A stretch of 64,000 nucleotides of DNA, from the NCBI GenBank assembly GCA_054661495.1, contig BAAFSQ010000008.1:1-64000 (forward strand). Reading direction: 5' to 3'. A model generated the notes under the pieces. The model saw nothing but the letters and a program-made list of their open reading frames with translations, was not told the DNA's origin and searched no databases. Each line of letters begins with the position of its first letter. Positions within the stretch are counted from its first letter, which is position 1. Source of the DNA: Zygophlyctis sp. KS116 (taxonomy: Eukaryota; Chytridiomycota). Of the stretch, positions 47,157-58,600 are shown in pieces. The translations under genes were made by a program, and so were the position numbers.

Positions 47157-48514
47157 ATGAAAGTAAAAACCATCTCAAGATCTGATGATCATTCAGATCT
47201 GGCTTCTAGAGAGACTGCATTAGACATTTATAAAGTTTATAGAAATCATGATCCTCTACTGCATCCATTTGAGAGAGCAAGGGAATATACAAGAGCATTA
47301 AATGCAACAAAGTTATCTAGACTATTTGCTAAACCTTTTCTAAAGGCGTTGGATGGTCATATAGATGGAGTTTATACAATGACAAAATTTCCTTTACACA
47401 CAGGACTCTTGGCTTCAGGAGCTGGTGATGGAGAAGTCAGGCTTTGGGATTTATCAAGTGGAAAAACTTTATGGTTTGCGAAAAATGCTCACAAGGGATT
47501 TGTAAAAGGACTTACAGCTTCAGCAGCTGGGAATATTGTTTCTGTCGGAGATGATAAAACTGTTCAGATTTGGTCAAGAGATGATTATAAATCAATCTCA
47601 ATTTTTCATGGTAAAAATGCATTCACTGGTGTGGATCATCATAAATCTGAAAAAATGTTTGCTACTTCTTCTACAAAAGTGGATATTTGGGATTATTCAA
47701 GATCAGATCCGATAAATTCTTATACTTGGGGATCAGATACAATTACTACTGTTAAAATGAATCAAACAGAGTCAAATATTCTTGCTTCAGCTGGTACAGA
47801 TAGGTCTATAATTCTTTATGATTTAAGAACTCATTCTCCTATAACAAAGGTAATCTTGGAAATGAGAACAAATGCTATTTCTTGGAATCCAATGGAAGCA
47901 TTTAATTTTTCAATTGCTAATGAAGATCATAATATTTATACTTTTGATATGCGAAGACTAAAAAGAGCTTTGAATATTGGTAAAGATCATGTTGCAGCAG
48001 TTTTGGATTTAGATTACTCTCCAACAGGACAAGAAATAGTTACAGGTTCTTATGATAAAACTATAAGAATTTTTGATGTCTCTCAAGGAAGATCAAGAGA
48101 AGTTTATCATACAAAAAGAATGCAAAAAACCTTTTGTGTAAAGTTTTCAATGGATGGCAAGTTTGTTCTTTCTGGAAGTGATGATGGAAATATTAGACTT
48201 TGGAAGGCTAATGCTTCAGAGAAATTAGGAGCTGTAATATTCTTTATTTTTAACAATTATAGCTTACTGTTCGAGAAAAGAATTCCAAGAAATATAATAA
48301 TGCACTTCAAGAAAGATACAAGCATATGCCTGAAGTCCATAGAATCGCAAGACAGCGTAAAGTACCATCTGCAATCAAGACTACAACATCAAGAAAACGT
48401 GTCATTTTGGACTCAATATCTCGAAAAGAAGAAAACGTTAGGAAGCACTCAAAACCAGGATCGAAACCATATATTTCAGAACGAAACAAGCATATTGTTG
48501 CTACAGAAGAATAA
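47157..48514 (+). CDS. SOF1: SOF1/DCAF13 U3 snoRNP WD40 protein
   Basis: Small-subunit processome component for 18S rRNA maturation. N-terminus MKVKTISRSDDH and RNHDPLLHPFERAREYTRAL are family-typical. WD40 repeats follow, for example LASGAGDGEVRLWDLSSGK, VSVGDDKTVQIW and VLSGSDDGNIRLWKANASEK. After a 29-base intron near 48235 the C-terminal SOF1 domain is restored: YNNALQERYKHMPEVHRIAR, QRKVPSAI and the basic tail. About 440 residues. It ends six bases from the converging PEX14 stop. Confidence 0.95.
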
Positions 48515-48520
48515 AAACAC

Positions 48521-49300
48521 TTACAAATCTTCATTCTGAGTTACTTCAGAGTCTTGAGTAGATTCCAACTGCCAAGCAGGAATTAATGGTTTACTTACGG
48601 CAGTGACTAGACCACCTTGGCCAACATTATGTGATATATTTGAGCTTAGTAAATTTTTCAATGAAAGTACTTCATTATGCAAATCTTTAACTAGTGATGC
48701 TTGATTTTCCTTGTGCTTTTCCATCATCTAACAAAATTAATATTGGTATAAATATACCTTGGGCAGTAAATTCTTGATCCCTTCAATTTCCTGCACTAAT
48801 CCCTGAATTAATTCTTCTTTTTCTTTATTTGCCTCTTCAAAAGCCTTGGACTGAGCGTCCAACTTTGAAGTTGATTCGATAACTTGATCATTCAAATCCT
48901 GAATGATTTTAAGTAATTCACTATTCGCCTTTTCATTAGAGTCTATACTTTTTGAGATATTATCTAAAGATTCTTCCATTTCAGACGTAGATCCAATCAT
49001 ATAAGGTGCCACGTATGTACTAAAAAGTTGGTATAATCCATAACTCCCACCCACCACTCCAATCATACAGAGAGCAGTGTCCTTCCATCCCCATTGAGAA
49101 TCATAATGAGCCATTGTACCAATCGGCATCTGCATAGATGAACCTGATGCTGATCCATTAACAATTGCCAATGCCTTTTGAATATCTTGCTGTGATAGTC
49201 CTTTAGATTCTAGAAAACTGATTCTCTTTGCAAGCGGCGCTTCTTGAACTTGAGGATCAGAGAGAAACTTTATCGCAGAATCCATTAAATCAGAGCTCAT
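48521..49300 (-). CDS. PEX14: Peroxin 14
   Basis: Peroxisomal membrane docking protein for matrix protein import receptors. The N-terminal PEX14 domain is clear: DSAIKFLSDPQVQEAPLAKR, ISFLESKGLSQQDIQKAL, which binds PEX5 WxxxF motifs. A hydrophobic segment (ALCMIGVVGGSYGLYQLFST) is the membrane anchor. A long coiled coil follows (MEESLDNISKSIDSNE to QEIEGIKNLLPK), and a second exon after a 27-30 base intron continues the coil and a short acidic end. About 250 residues. Start is the first ATG. The window also carries a PEX39-like gene. Confidence 0.92.
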
Positions 49301-49319
49301 TTTAAGAATGAAGAATTTA

Positions 49320-50474
49320 TTAAAGACCTAAGCGATCGAAACCAGAAGCCATTAAATCCCAAATCACAAGTTTCCCATCGACTCCAGAAGACGACAACTT
49401 TATAATCTGACTTCCAGATAAAGAAAATGGACGAATAGACCTATAATATTAAAGGAAATAATATTTACGTGATTGTGTTTTGATGTACAGTTTTTAAATC
49501 TGTATTTGAAAAAGCTTCAGACTGAGCTTTAGAATCCATTTGTTTAAACTTGTTAAAAGCAGAATTTCCAGATAAACTAGCCTTTTTAGACCCCTGATCA
49601 ATTTTATCTATAAATTCCCAAACTCCATTTTTACAAGAAAACAATACTGGACAACAATCATGACCAGCAGCAATTATTTGAGTTTCAGAGACAAAAACAA
49701 GAGTCATAAAAGGTAAATTAGAGGTATTTACAGACATTACTTGTTCATTAGGACCATTTACTATAGAAAGAGAAGAATCATGTCCAACCCAACCTATAGT
49801 ATTCCCTAAAGGAGCCCAAGCCACTGAATGAACCCAAGAATTTGTCAAAAACTCTCCACAAACCGTCCCAAAAGGTAATTTCTCTCCCCAAATTGCATGA
49901 GAAGCTTTAGAATCTATTCCTTTTATCCAAGCAGAAAAAACCAAAACTTTTTTATCACAACCTCCAGTTACTAAAAGTATATTTTCTGGATGCCAATCTA
50001 GACAAAGTACAGTAGAAGTTATTGGTTTTTTCAAGTGTTTAGAAACCCACCAATCATTTTCCTGTTCAAAATAACAAATTGAAACCAATTTATCCCCAGA
50101 CGCGACTGCAAACTTATTCTCTAGAGGCGACCATTTCACAAAAGTAGCCGCTCTATTTATTCTTAGTAATACTAGAGTTGGTTTCCAAGAATTATTTTCA
50201 TAATTCCAAACATATGCATTTCTATCTTGAGAGCAAGATACAATCCTATTAGATTCAGGAGCCCAGTCTATAGCTGTAACTAATTTATCATGCTATAATT
50301 AACTATTATGTAAAATACCTGAATCAGAGAGTTTTCCAGAACCCATTGCCCCCCTGTATTCTTGTAGATAAAGACTATATTAGAGTTTGGAACAATAGCT
50401 ACGAGACTCTTGTCCTTGTTGAAGGCATGACAAGAGATTGGACCAGTTTCTTTTGGGAGATTTATCTCTGACAT
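49320..50474 (-). CDS. ARC40: ARP2/3 complex subunit ARPC1
   Basis: WD40 subunit of the ARP2/3 actin nucleator. The N-terminus (ISCHAFNKDKSLVAIVPNSN) matches the family, followed by VTAIDWAPESNRIVSCSQDR, TFVKWSPLENKFAVASGDKL, VLCLDWHPENILLVTGGCDK, the NSWVHSVAWAPLGNTIGWVG block and VFVSETQIIAAGHDCCPVLF. A C-terminal exon after an intron gives the last repeat and ends FDRLGL. A Lys/Ser loop between blades 6 and 7 (the ARPC1 insert) is present. Start at the ATG 50474; a TTG frame start upstream was not used. Shares a repeat-rich promoter with ESA1. Confidence 0.93.
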
Positions 50475-50509
50475 TTGGTGATTAGAAGTTTGATTTTTTA
50501 GGTTATAAC

Positions 50510-50690
50510 AGTCGTGTTTTAACAACCAATAGTCTACCGATGGTTAACTACCGATACCTAGTGACCGATATGCGTGTTTTAACTACCTACAACCGTGTGT
50601 CCTAGTGTAGTGACCAATAGTATAAATTTGCCTGTTTCACTGCCCTTAATATTTTTTTAAAAACCATAGAGTGACCGATAAAAAGAGCTG
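50510..50690. promoter_or_regulatory. Repeated motifs in the ARPC1/ESA1 divergent promoter
   Basis: The gap holds several related short motifs: GTGACCGATA at 50561-50570 and 50671-50680, GTGACCAATA at 50610-50619, a shared GTGTTTTAAC near 50515 and 50574, and further ACCGAT copies. They may be binding sites for one factor acting on both diverging genes. Nothing else in the 228-base gap is recognisable. Confidence 0.55.
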
Positions 50691-50693
50691 TAA

Positions 50694-51968
<1,275 letters not shown>

Positions 51969-51977
51969 AAGAAATGT

Positions 51978-53132
51978 TTATGATTTTGTAATTGGTCTTG
52001 GCCACCAGTCTGGCGCAAAGCCTTTAACACGAGTTCCTCCCTTGAGTAACAACCCATCTTTACCAACATATTCTAATCTTAAAAGTACAAGTCCAAGATT
52101 ATTGATTATAGATCCCATCTTTCCTATTGGTCGAGAGTTGCTAGCATTTGAACTAAAAATATCTTCAAATTCTGATATTTCCTTTTTAAACTGTTTATCC
52201 TCGTTTAATTGGATTGAACTTGGCGAACTGATGCATTAAATGTCAATTATTACCAATCATTTTCATTATATAGTACAACAGGAACGATCCTCTTCCTTGT
52301 TACACCTATATGATACGTTCTAATTGTTAATTCTTGTCCCAAATAGCATCCTTTACGAAAGTCAACTAAATCATTTAAATAATCAATATTACTCCCAGAC
52401 ATGTAATCAAAATTTGATTCCAATGGTAGTGCGACACCAGTCTGAAGATCCTTCTGACCTTCAGGAATTCCAAGTAATATTCTTCGTACATGATAATCAT
52501 CCATAGTTGCTTCATTAAATCCATTTAGCAAATGCACTAAATAATTAAAATAAAGTTTTTTACGGTTATTTAGTCTTGAATCTTCAACCACGAATCTAAT
52601 ACCCAAAAGTGGATGCCTAGGATCTTTGCATCCAATATCAACCAATCCATCTATTAATCCCTGCTTTGCTACAAATGATCCTAGAGGCAATTTACTTGAC
52701 ATTGGTGATACAGACTGCCCCCATAATTGCTCAGTCGACGGTCCCCATGCTTGAATGATCCGATGATCAGTTTTAGCAACATTAATTTTAGATCTTAATT
52801 TGTACTTTTGTAAATGTAATTGAATAAAATCAGCCATTTGTTTGTCTACATCTATAATAACAGACGGGATCTGAGTTCCGATCGATTTATTGACTGGATA
52901 AATGAATGCATCAGCGATCACTCTTCCCTGATCATTAATTAGACGATTTTACATTTGCCTGCAGGAACAAGGACAAAACTCCTTCGCCGCCCTGTTCAAT
53001 CTTATTCATTTGATTGGAAGTCAGTCCCTGCAAAAACTTGAAACAGTCAGGACCAGATATCTGTAGGCATGATCGATTCTTCAAGATTACGAATGCATCA
53101 AGAGAACGACTCAAGATTCGATTATTTTGCAT
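51978..53132 (-). CDS. IBA57: IBA57-type Fe-S cluster assembly protein (GcvT/YgfZ family)
   Basis: Mitochondrial factor for late [4Fe-4S] cluster assembly with ISA1/ISA2. The fold start is RSCLQISGPDCFKFLQGLTS, then LINDQGRVIADAFIYP, joined over an intron. The family motif K-G-C-Y-L-G-Q-E-L appears as DFRKGCYLGQELTIRTYHIG. The last exon (after a 26-base intron) gives ISEFEDIFSSNASNSRPIGK and RVKGFAPDWWPRP. A clear presequence is not obvious: the N-terminus is MQNNRILSRSLDAF, weakly basic. The ATG is two bases from the stop codon of the upstream IQGAP-like gene on the same strand. Confidence 0.85.
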
Positions 53133-53134
53133 TT

Positions 53135-55267
53135 TTAGGGCAATTTACTAAATAATTTATTAAGCAAGATATCAATAGATAATTGTATAGAACCAATCTT
53201 TAGAATTCTAATGTCGTAAAGTTTCTTTTCCAATAAATCATCCACCCAAAAGTGAAAATCCAACTTTTGGGTTTTTTTATCATTCAGAACAATTAGTATT
53301 ATACCAGGCTGCTTCATAGATATATGAATTGATAAAGATCTTGGGTTTGGTACACTATCATTGCTGATAAGGCCCATCTTGACTCCTTTACTGTATTTAA
53401 TTATCAATGGTTTCTTTCTGACACTGATCTGAGCCCGTGTACAAGTATGAAATACTTTATAGGCTTCATGCTGGTTTACCAAATATATGTGATATAATTT
53501 GATTTGTTCCAGGTAAGAACCAAGATGTTCTACATCGGATTTAAGGCCCATGATGAATACATTGGTTTTTGGCATCTACCATTAGTTCTAAATTGATTGA
53601 TTACATCTTCCAAAACTTCCATGAAAAAGATACTTTCAGAACCAAAAACAATTCCTGGTTCAATGTGTTCCAAATCTTCTAGTTGCTTTTGAATTAAGGA
53701 AGCACGTCTGGAACCACCTTTATAGTTGCTAGCAGTTTTGAGAATTGATAAAATATTGTCCTGAGAAATATTGGCGATTTTCATCATTAAAAGTAAATCT
53801 ATCAAGGATGCTTTTGCATCCATATAAAGTGCATCCAAGGTAGATAAAGAATCTTGAAGTAAAATTGAAGGTGTTGCTTTCATGCTGCTCAAGGACCACC
53901 TATTAAATAGGTTAAGCGATAATGACTTTTGTTGTTGAAATGGCTTGGCTTTGGGAAGTTCCATTTCTTCTAGAAACTTTTGAAGAATCGTCCCATCTTC
54001 AATATTATCCACCAATAATTTTTGATCTTTTGATATGATAGAATGAAGAAAATAAACATCTTCAGAACTCATTTTCAACGTGTTTGATTTGGCTAAAAAT
54101 AAATATTGTTGAATCTATATTTTATATTTTATAAATTACCTGTAATTCCCTATGGAAATCAGAAACATCACATATGGTATCTATAAGTATTTCCAGTTTA
54201 ACTGTCATGAGTGGATAAAATAAAAAGAATGCTCCTTGATCAATTTTCATGTGATCTGATTCACAAGACTGACCAACTTTAACCAATACTTCCTTTAAAT
54301 TACAAATGCATTCTTGATCTAAATCAGCAGACTCTTCAAATTGTTGGATAATTTTTCTTATAAAAAACAGATAAAGTTCTTTATGTATAGTCTTTACCAT
54401 TTCTTGAGATTTTCTTCTCCTCTAAAAAGTTAAAATATTTAGAATTACTCGTAAAAAGGACCTCATTTGCTTAAATATCCACCGGACACCATAAGGAATA
54501 CGATCTACGCACAAATATAATAGATCAAGTGTCTTTTTCGCTATATCCAAAACAAAATCTAATGTTAGATTACTGCTATATCCTAATGATTTATATTGAT
54601 CACCATTTTCTTGCGCTAGCGATTTGATAATTGTTGAAAATAATACATGCGCTCCTGTTCGACTAGTATTTAGTTTGGAATATTACATCCAATATGCATC
54701 AAATATTTTCGTGAGGACCAATGCTTCAACATCATTACTAAAAGATCCACAATGATCAATTTCATGCGTTAAAATTAGATAAATTAATGTTAAAAACAAA
54801 TATTCATCCCTATCAGTTTTCTGAAACAAGCATGAGCATGCAATATTTATCAATCTATCAGCATCTTTTGGGCTTGCATTAATCAAAAGCCTTGAATAAT
54901 GGCCCGGTTCGGTTTGTAAAGCAGACATCAGGTTACCATAGATCTGTTTCTGATGATCTGATACTTCGATCCCATCAATCCCAGTTGTATTATGAAATAA
55001 CTGTGCTAGACATGATATTCGCGAATCTAAATACGCAATACTCTTCTTTAGTTCATGATTCTCCACAGTTTCTTGATAAATCTTGAGCATTAAATCCTGT
55101 CTTTGCTCTACTAATTCTGTTGTGTTTGTTAATGTGTATGATGTGGAATCAGTCCGAAGCGGAACGGGCTCAAGTGCACCAATCGAACAATTACCAAAAC
55201 TCTGGTTAATTATTTCCTTTGAAGAAAGATAAAGGGATGAATCATGCATTGAATGCAAATCATACAT
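53135..55267 (-). CDS. Short IQGAP-like protein (RasGAP-related and RGCT only)
   Basis: The spliced protein matches the C-terminal half of IQGAPs. The GAP-related domain has TDRDEYLFLTLIYLILTHEI, VDRIPYGVRWIFKQM and VDNIEDGTILQKFLEEMELP. The RGCT end has KPLIIKYSKGVKMGLIS and IQLSIDILLNKLFSKLP, like the animal NLLIFLLNKKFYG end. A coiled region precedes the GAP. There is no room for the calponin-homology domain or IQ motifs: the PEX39-like gene ends at 55363. This resembles Dictyostelium GAPA/DGAP1. Start is tentatively the ATG at 55267; an ATG at 55361 with a 49-base intron is an alternative. Introns near 54672, 54440, 54110 and 53560. Confidence 0.75.
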
Positions 55268-55362
55268 TATATGCAAGAGCTTCCACTAAAAAATCAAAGT
55301 AAAATGATCCGCAGATAATCCGAACATCAAAATCAATCCTGACAATGTCCGCATGGCCCATT

Positions 55363-55640
55363 TTATTCCCAAGGCTTCTTGATTGGATCTTTTGTGGCGA
55401 TGCTCATCGCTTGATCATTGTATCGCTCCTGAATGATTTTACTTGGGATCGGTATTCCCTTAAGCACCATATCCATTGTTTCCTGAAAACTCCTATTGAT
55501 TATCGGATCTGAAGGATTAGAAACTACAAGTCTTATATTAAAACTACTAAACTAAAATACTGAACTTCATTTTCTGCCAAATCTTGTCGATCAGCTCCAT
55601 CATGAGCTCCATCATCAGCTACTACTTTATCTGCAGTCAT
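55363..55640 (-). CDS. PEX39-like small protein with C-terminal KPWE motif
   Basis: A two-exon gene of 82 codons too short and split for simple ORF calling. Exon 1 is 55561-55640 and exon 2 is 55363-55531, with a 29-base GT...AG intron between. The first part is acidic and disordered (ADDGAHDGADRQDL). The second has SFQETMDMVLKGIPIPSKII, then ends in IKKPWE. That pattern (helix, G-x-P-I-P, final KPWE) is shared with the small family of human C6orf226 and yeast YJR012C, recently named PEX39 and linked to PEX7-dependent PTS2 import; PEX14 is also in the window. The family link is by remembered pattern only. Confidence 0.65.
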
Positions 55641-55658
55641 TTTAATCCTAACGCTATT

Positions 55659-58600
55659 TCACGAAGAGTTTTCATCTTGTTGTGAGGAAAGAAGCTAAGG
55701 AAATTGAAAAATATTAACCTCTATGCTTTAAATTAATTTAACATACCCATGAATTAGGAACTTGAAATTGACCGTCTGAATTCAGACGTGTCAAGAATAA
55801 GACACTAGAATTAAAATTTAAAATATTACCTAAATAATAATGTTGCAAGTGATAAGTAATTCTCTCCGTGTTCCCTTGTGCCATAGTGTATTAATTGATC
55901 CACCAAATAAATATATTGAAATGAATAGTCATCTGCTCTGCTGATCATCATGTTCTAAATTTATTATTTTGGAAACATTACATTTTCTTCCATTTCAATT
56001 AGAGGCATTTCTTTTACTAGAAAATTATATATAGATAACTCTAATCGATCAAAAGAGAGACGAGATCCAGAAGCATACTTCAAATTAGAGTAAATAATTT
56101 ACATGAAACTGTTCAAGACTACCAAGACAAAGTTTGATAGGAATCCAGCGTTTTTCTTGAGGTCTCCTCCTGTTATAGATGGTGATATATTCCAGAATGT
56201 AGCGTTCCTATATTGTTATTCATTTCGAAATCATACCTTTCGTAGGTATTCGATATGCTCCATTAAGAGATCACGTCGAGGAACAATACGAAGCTGTATA
56301 GACGCCTCTGGTTGAATTAAAAACGTCGGGTTTAGACTGCTACATTCTCCGTCCAAATTAAGAACTGAAAAGTATACAGATTCATTAATCACCAAACATT
56401 CTAATTCATCTCCCAAAAGATTACCAATGGAAAGCAAATCTTTACTGTCTTGCAGAAAGCTGAGCTGCCATAGCTCACCGTTTTCAGGATAATAAGCGTT
56501 ATTCTCTAAAGTACCATTAAAAGTGAATTCATGCACAGAAAGACACATCTGAGGCTGTCTACAAGCCGCCTTAAATTGAACCACCTTGGAAAAATCTTTA
56601 ACTAAACGGCAATTAATCATGATCTCTGCAAGTTTCCAGATAGGCTTACTCGCTTCATCTAAAGTCATTTGAGATAATGGTTTTGATAATGGCTTGACCT
56701 GTTTCGGGGGACAAAAGCGAACATAAACCCTCACGCTGGACTCCGCATCTACAACCAAATATCTGAAGAGTTTAGCAGTAGTTCTTGATAGCTATATGTT
56801 TTAAAAAATATTATTTACCGAAAATATAATTTCACCATCACCTGGATATTCTAAAGTAGTATTTAAAACAAATTCTAAAGGAACTGATTCATGGTTTTGA
56901 ATAATCAAGCTCTTTGCAGAATCAGTTTCGTCAAAGTACACATCTTCAATCTCTATCAGACTAATTTCCGAACTGAGACCACTAACATAAACGTCAAACG
57001 CATGATTTGGAGCCTGAGAATCGGAAGGAGTAGCTGTTTCTACAGCAGTTCTCTTAAAATTATGTGAAGCCACCACATCCATAACAACTTTTATAATCTT
57101 GCAATCCTCAGCATTCTCCATATTTTCCAATAACACATATGTTGAATAAGATCCTCTCACACTAGGAATCACACTAATGTTAATTATGTGGGTTTCTTTT
57201 TCATTTGTATTAGTTCCAGGGAATCCTTCAAAAACTCCATTACTTTGGCTAAAATTGAGCCAAGATATGTCTTTTTCAAGTATTCGAATACGGTATGCTA
57301 TTCGTTCCCTTGTCGGATTTTCAAGGTAAAGCTTTCTGATTAATGAGTTTAGACCAACATCCTGTTGGCCCAATTCTAATAAGAAAAATCCCCCTGCTTT
57401 CAAAATCCCACCTGACACAGGGTCAGATATTCGCTTGCAACCGCGAACAGCAATTATCGGAGGGCGCTTAGTAGATATGTTTGCAGGCGAAATATTCGCG
57501 GCATTTCTATCAGAAGTGCGTCCTTGACTTGAGGTTATCATTAAATTCTCGCTTGGATCAGAGTCCCTCATATTCAAGTCAGTGTTGGAAGAATATTGAG
57601 AGCCGACTCTAGATAAATTCTTTACTGCATCGAGATTTGTCCCTATATTCGGTGGCAGTATCTCTTCTATTCCAATAGCGATGATTTTTGGACCCAGCTG
57701 TATAGAATTTATGTCCATGATTTGAATTCTGATATCCTCTGACAGACCATCTCTTTTCGTGTCTAGGAAATCGACACGAAATGCTTGGGAGGAGTTGGGG
57801 GCTATTGATACCATCATATTATCACTTATTCCGATGATTTGGATCACAGACATTGAACTTGATGAAATTTCGACTGGAAGTTCAATTTTGATCTTAAGCT
57901 CTAGAGTTGAGAATGTAGACAGATTAGTGATTGTAAATTGTTCGGATTGAGCAATGTTTGGTGTTACCGCAGAATTATCCCAAACAGGGAAAGTTTGGAA
58001 ACGAATGTTTTCTGTAGATAGTTCAAATTGTGATTTTTCAACGAAAGAACCATATATAGGGATAGACTCTGCTATTTGCTTTTCGTCATAGACCATACCA
58101 TCGAACGTAGATACTTGTAAAGCTCCGAATGTAATTACAGACTTTGAAAATATCCAGCTGCATCTAGTATCATTCTTTGACAGTACTAAATTAGGCTTCA
58201 ATGTGGCCTTAATTTTGATTTCATCGCCTCTATTAGGGGATATTGTGATCGGACCGTTTACTTGCGTGTTTGAAGATCTAATCAGAATGTTAAATTCCAG
58301 GATATCAACCAACTCTGACGAAATTAAAGGCGTAAATTCGACCTTCTTCTCTTGAATTGAAAGATTTGTCACACAGAAACAAAAATCAGTGGCAGCAGCA
58401 GATGGCACCAAGGGATATGAAATTGGATCGAGAGATATCACATTATTGTGCAACCTTTCGATACGAATTTCTGGTATTGTTAGAACTGCTTTTATGCACA
58501 CTCGAAGATTATTAGCAGGATTAAATAAGTTGGTTATTGATATATTGAATATTTTCTCCCCGATCGATAAATCTTCTATAAGTCTTGGTTGAAGCAAGCC

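Noticed and set aside
56103-56315. Plus-strand ORF in the ASH/MSP gene 3' region
   Set aside because: It lies antisense to spliced coding exons of the minus-strand gene and has no recognisable product.
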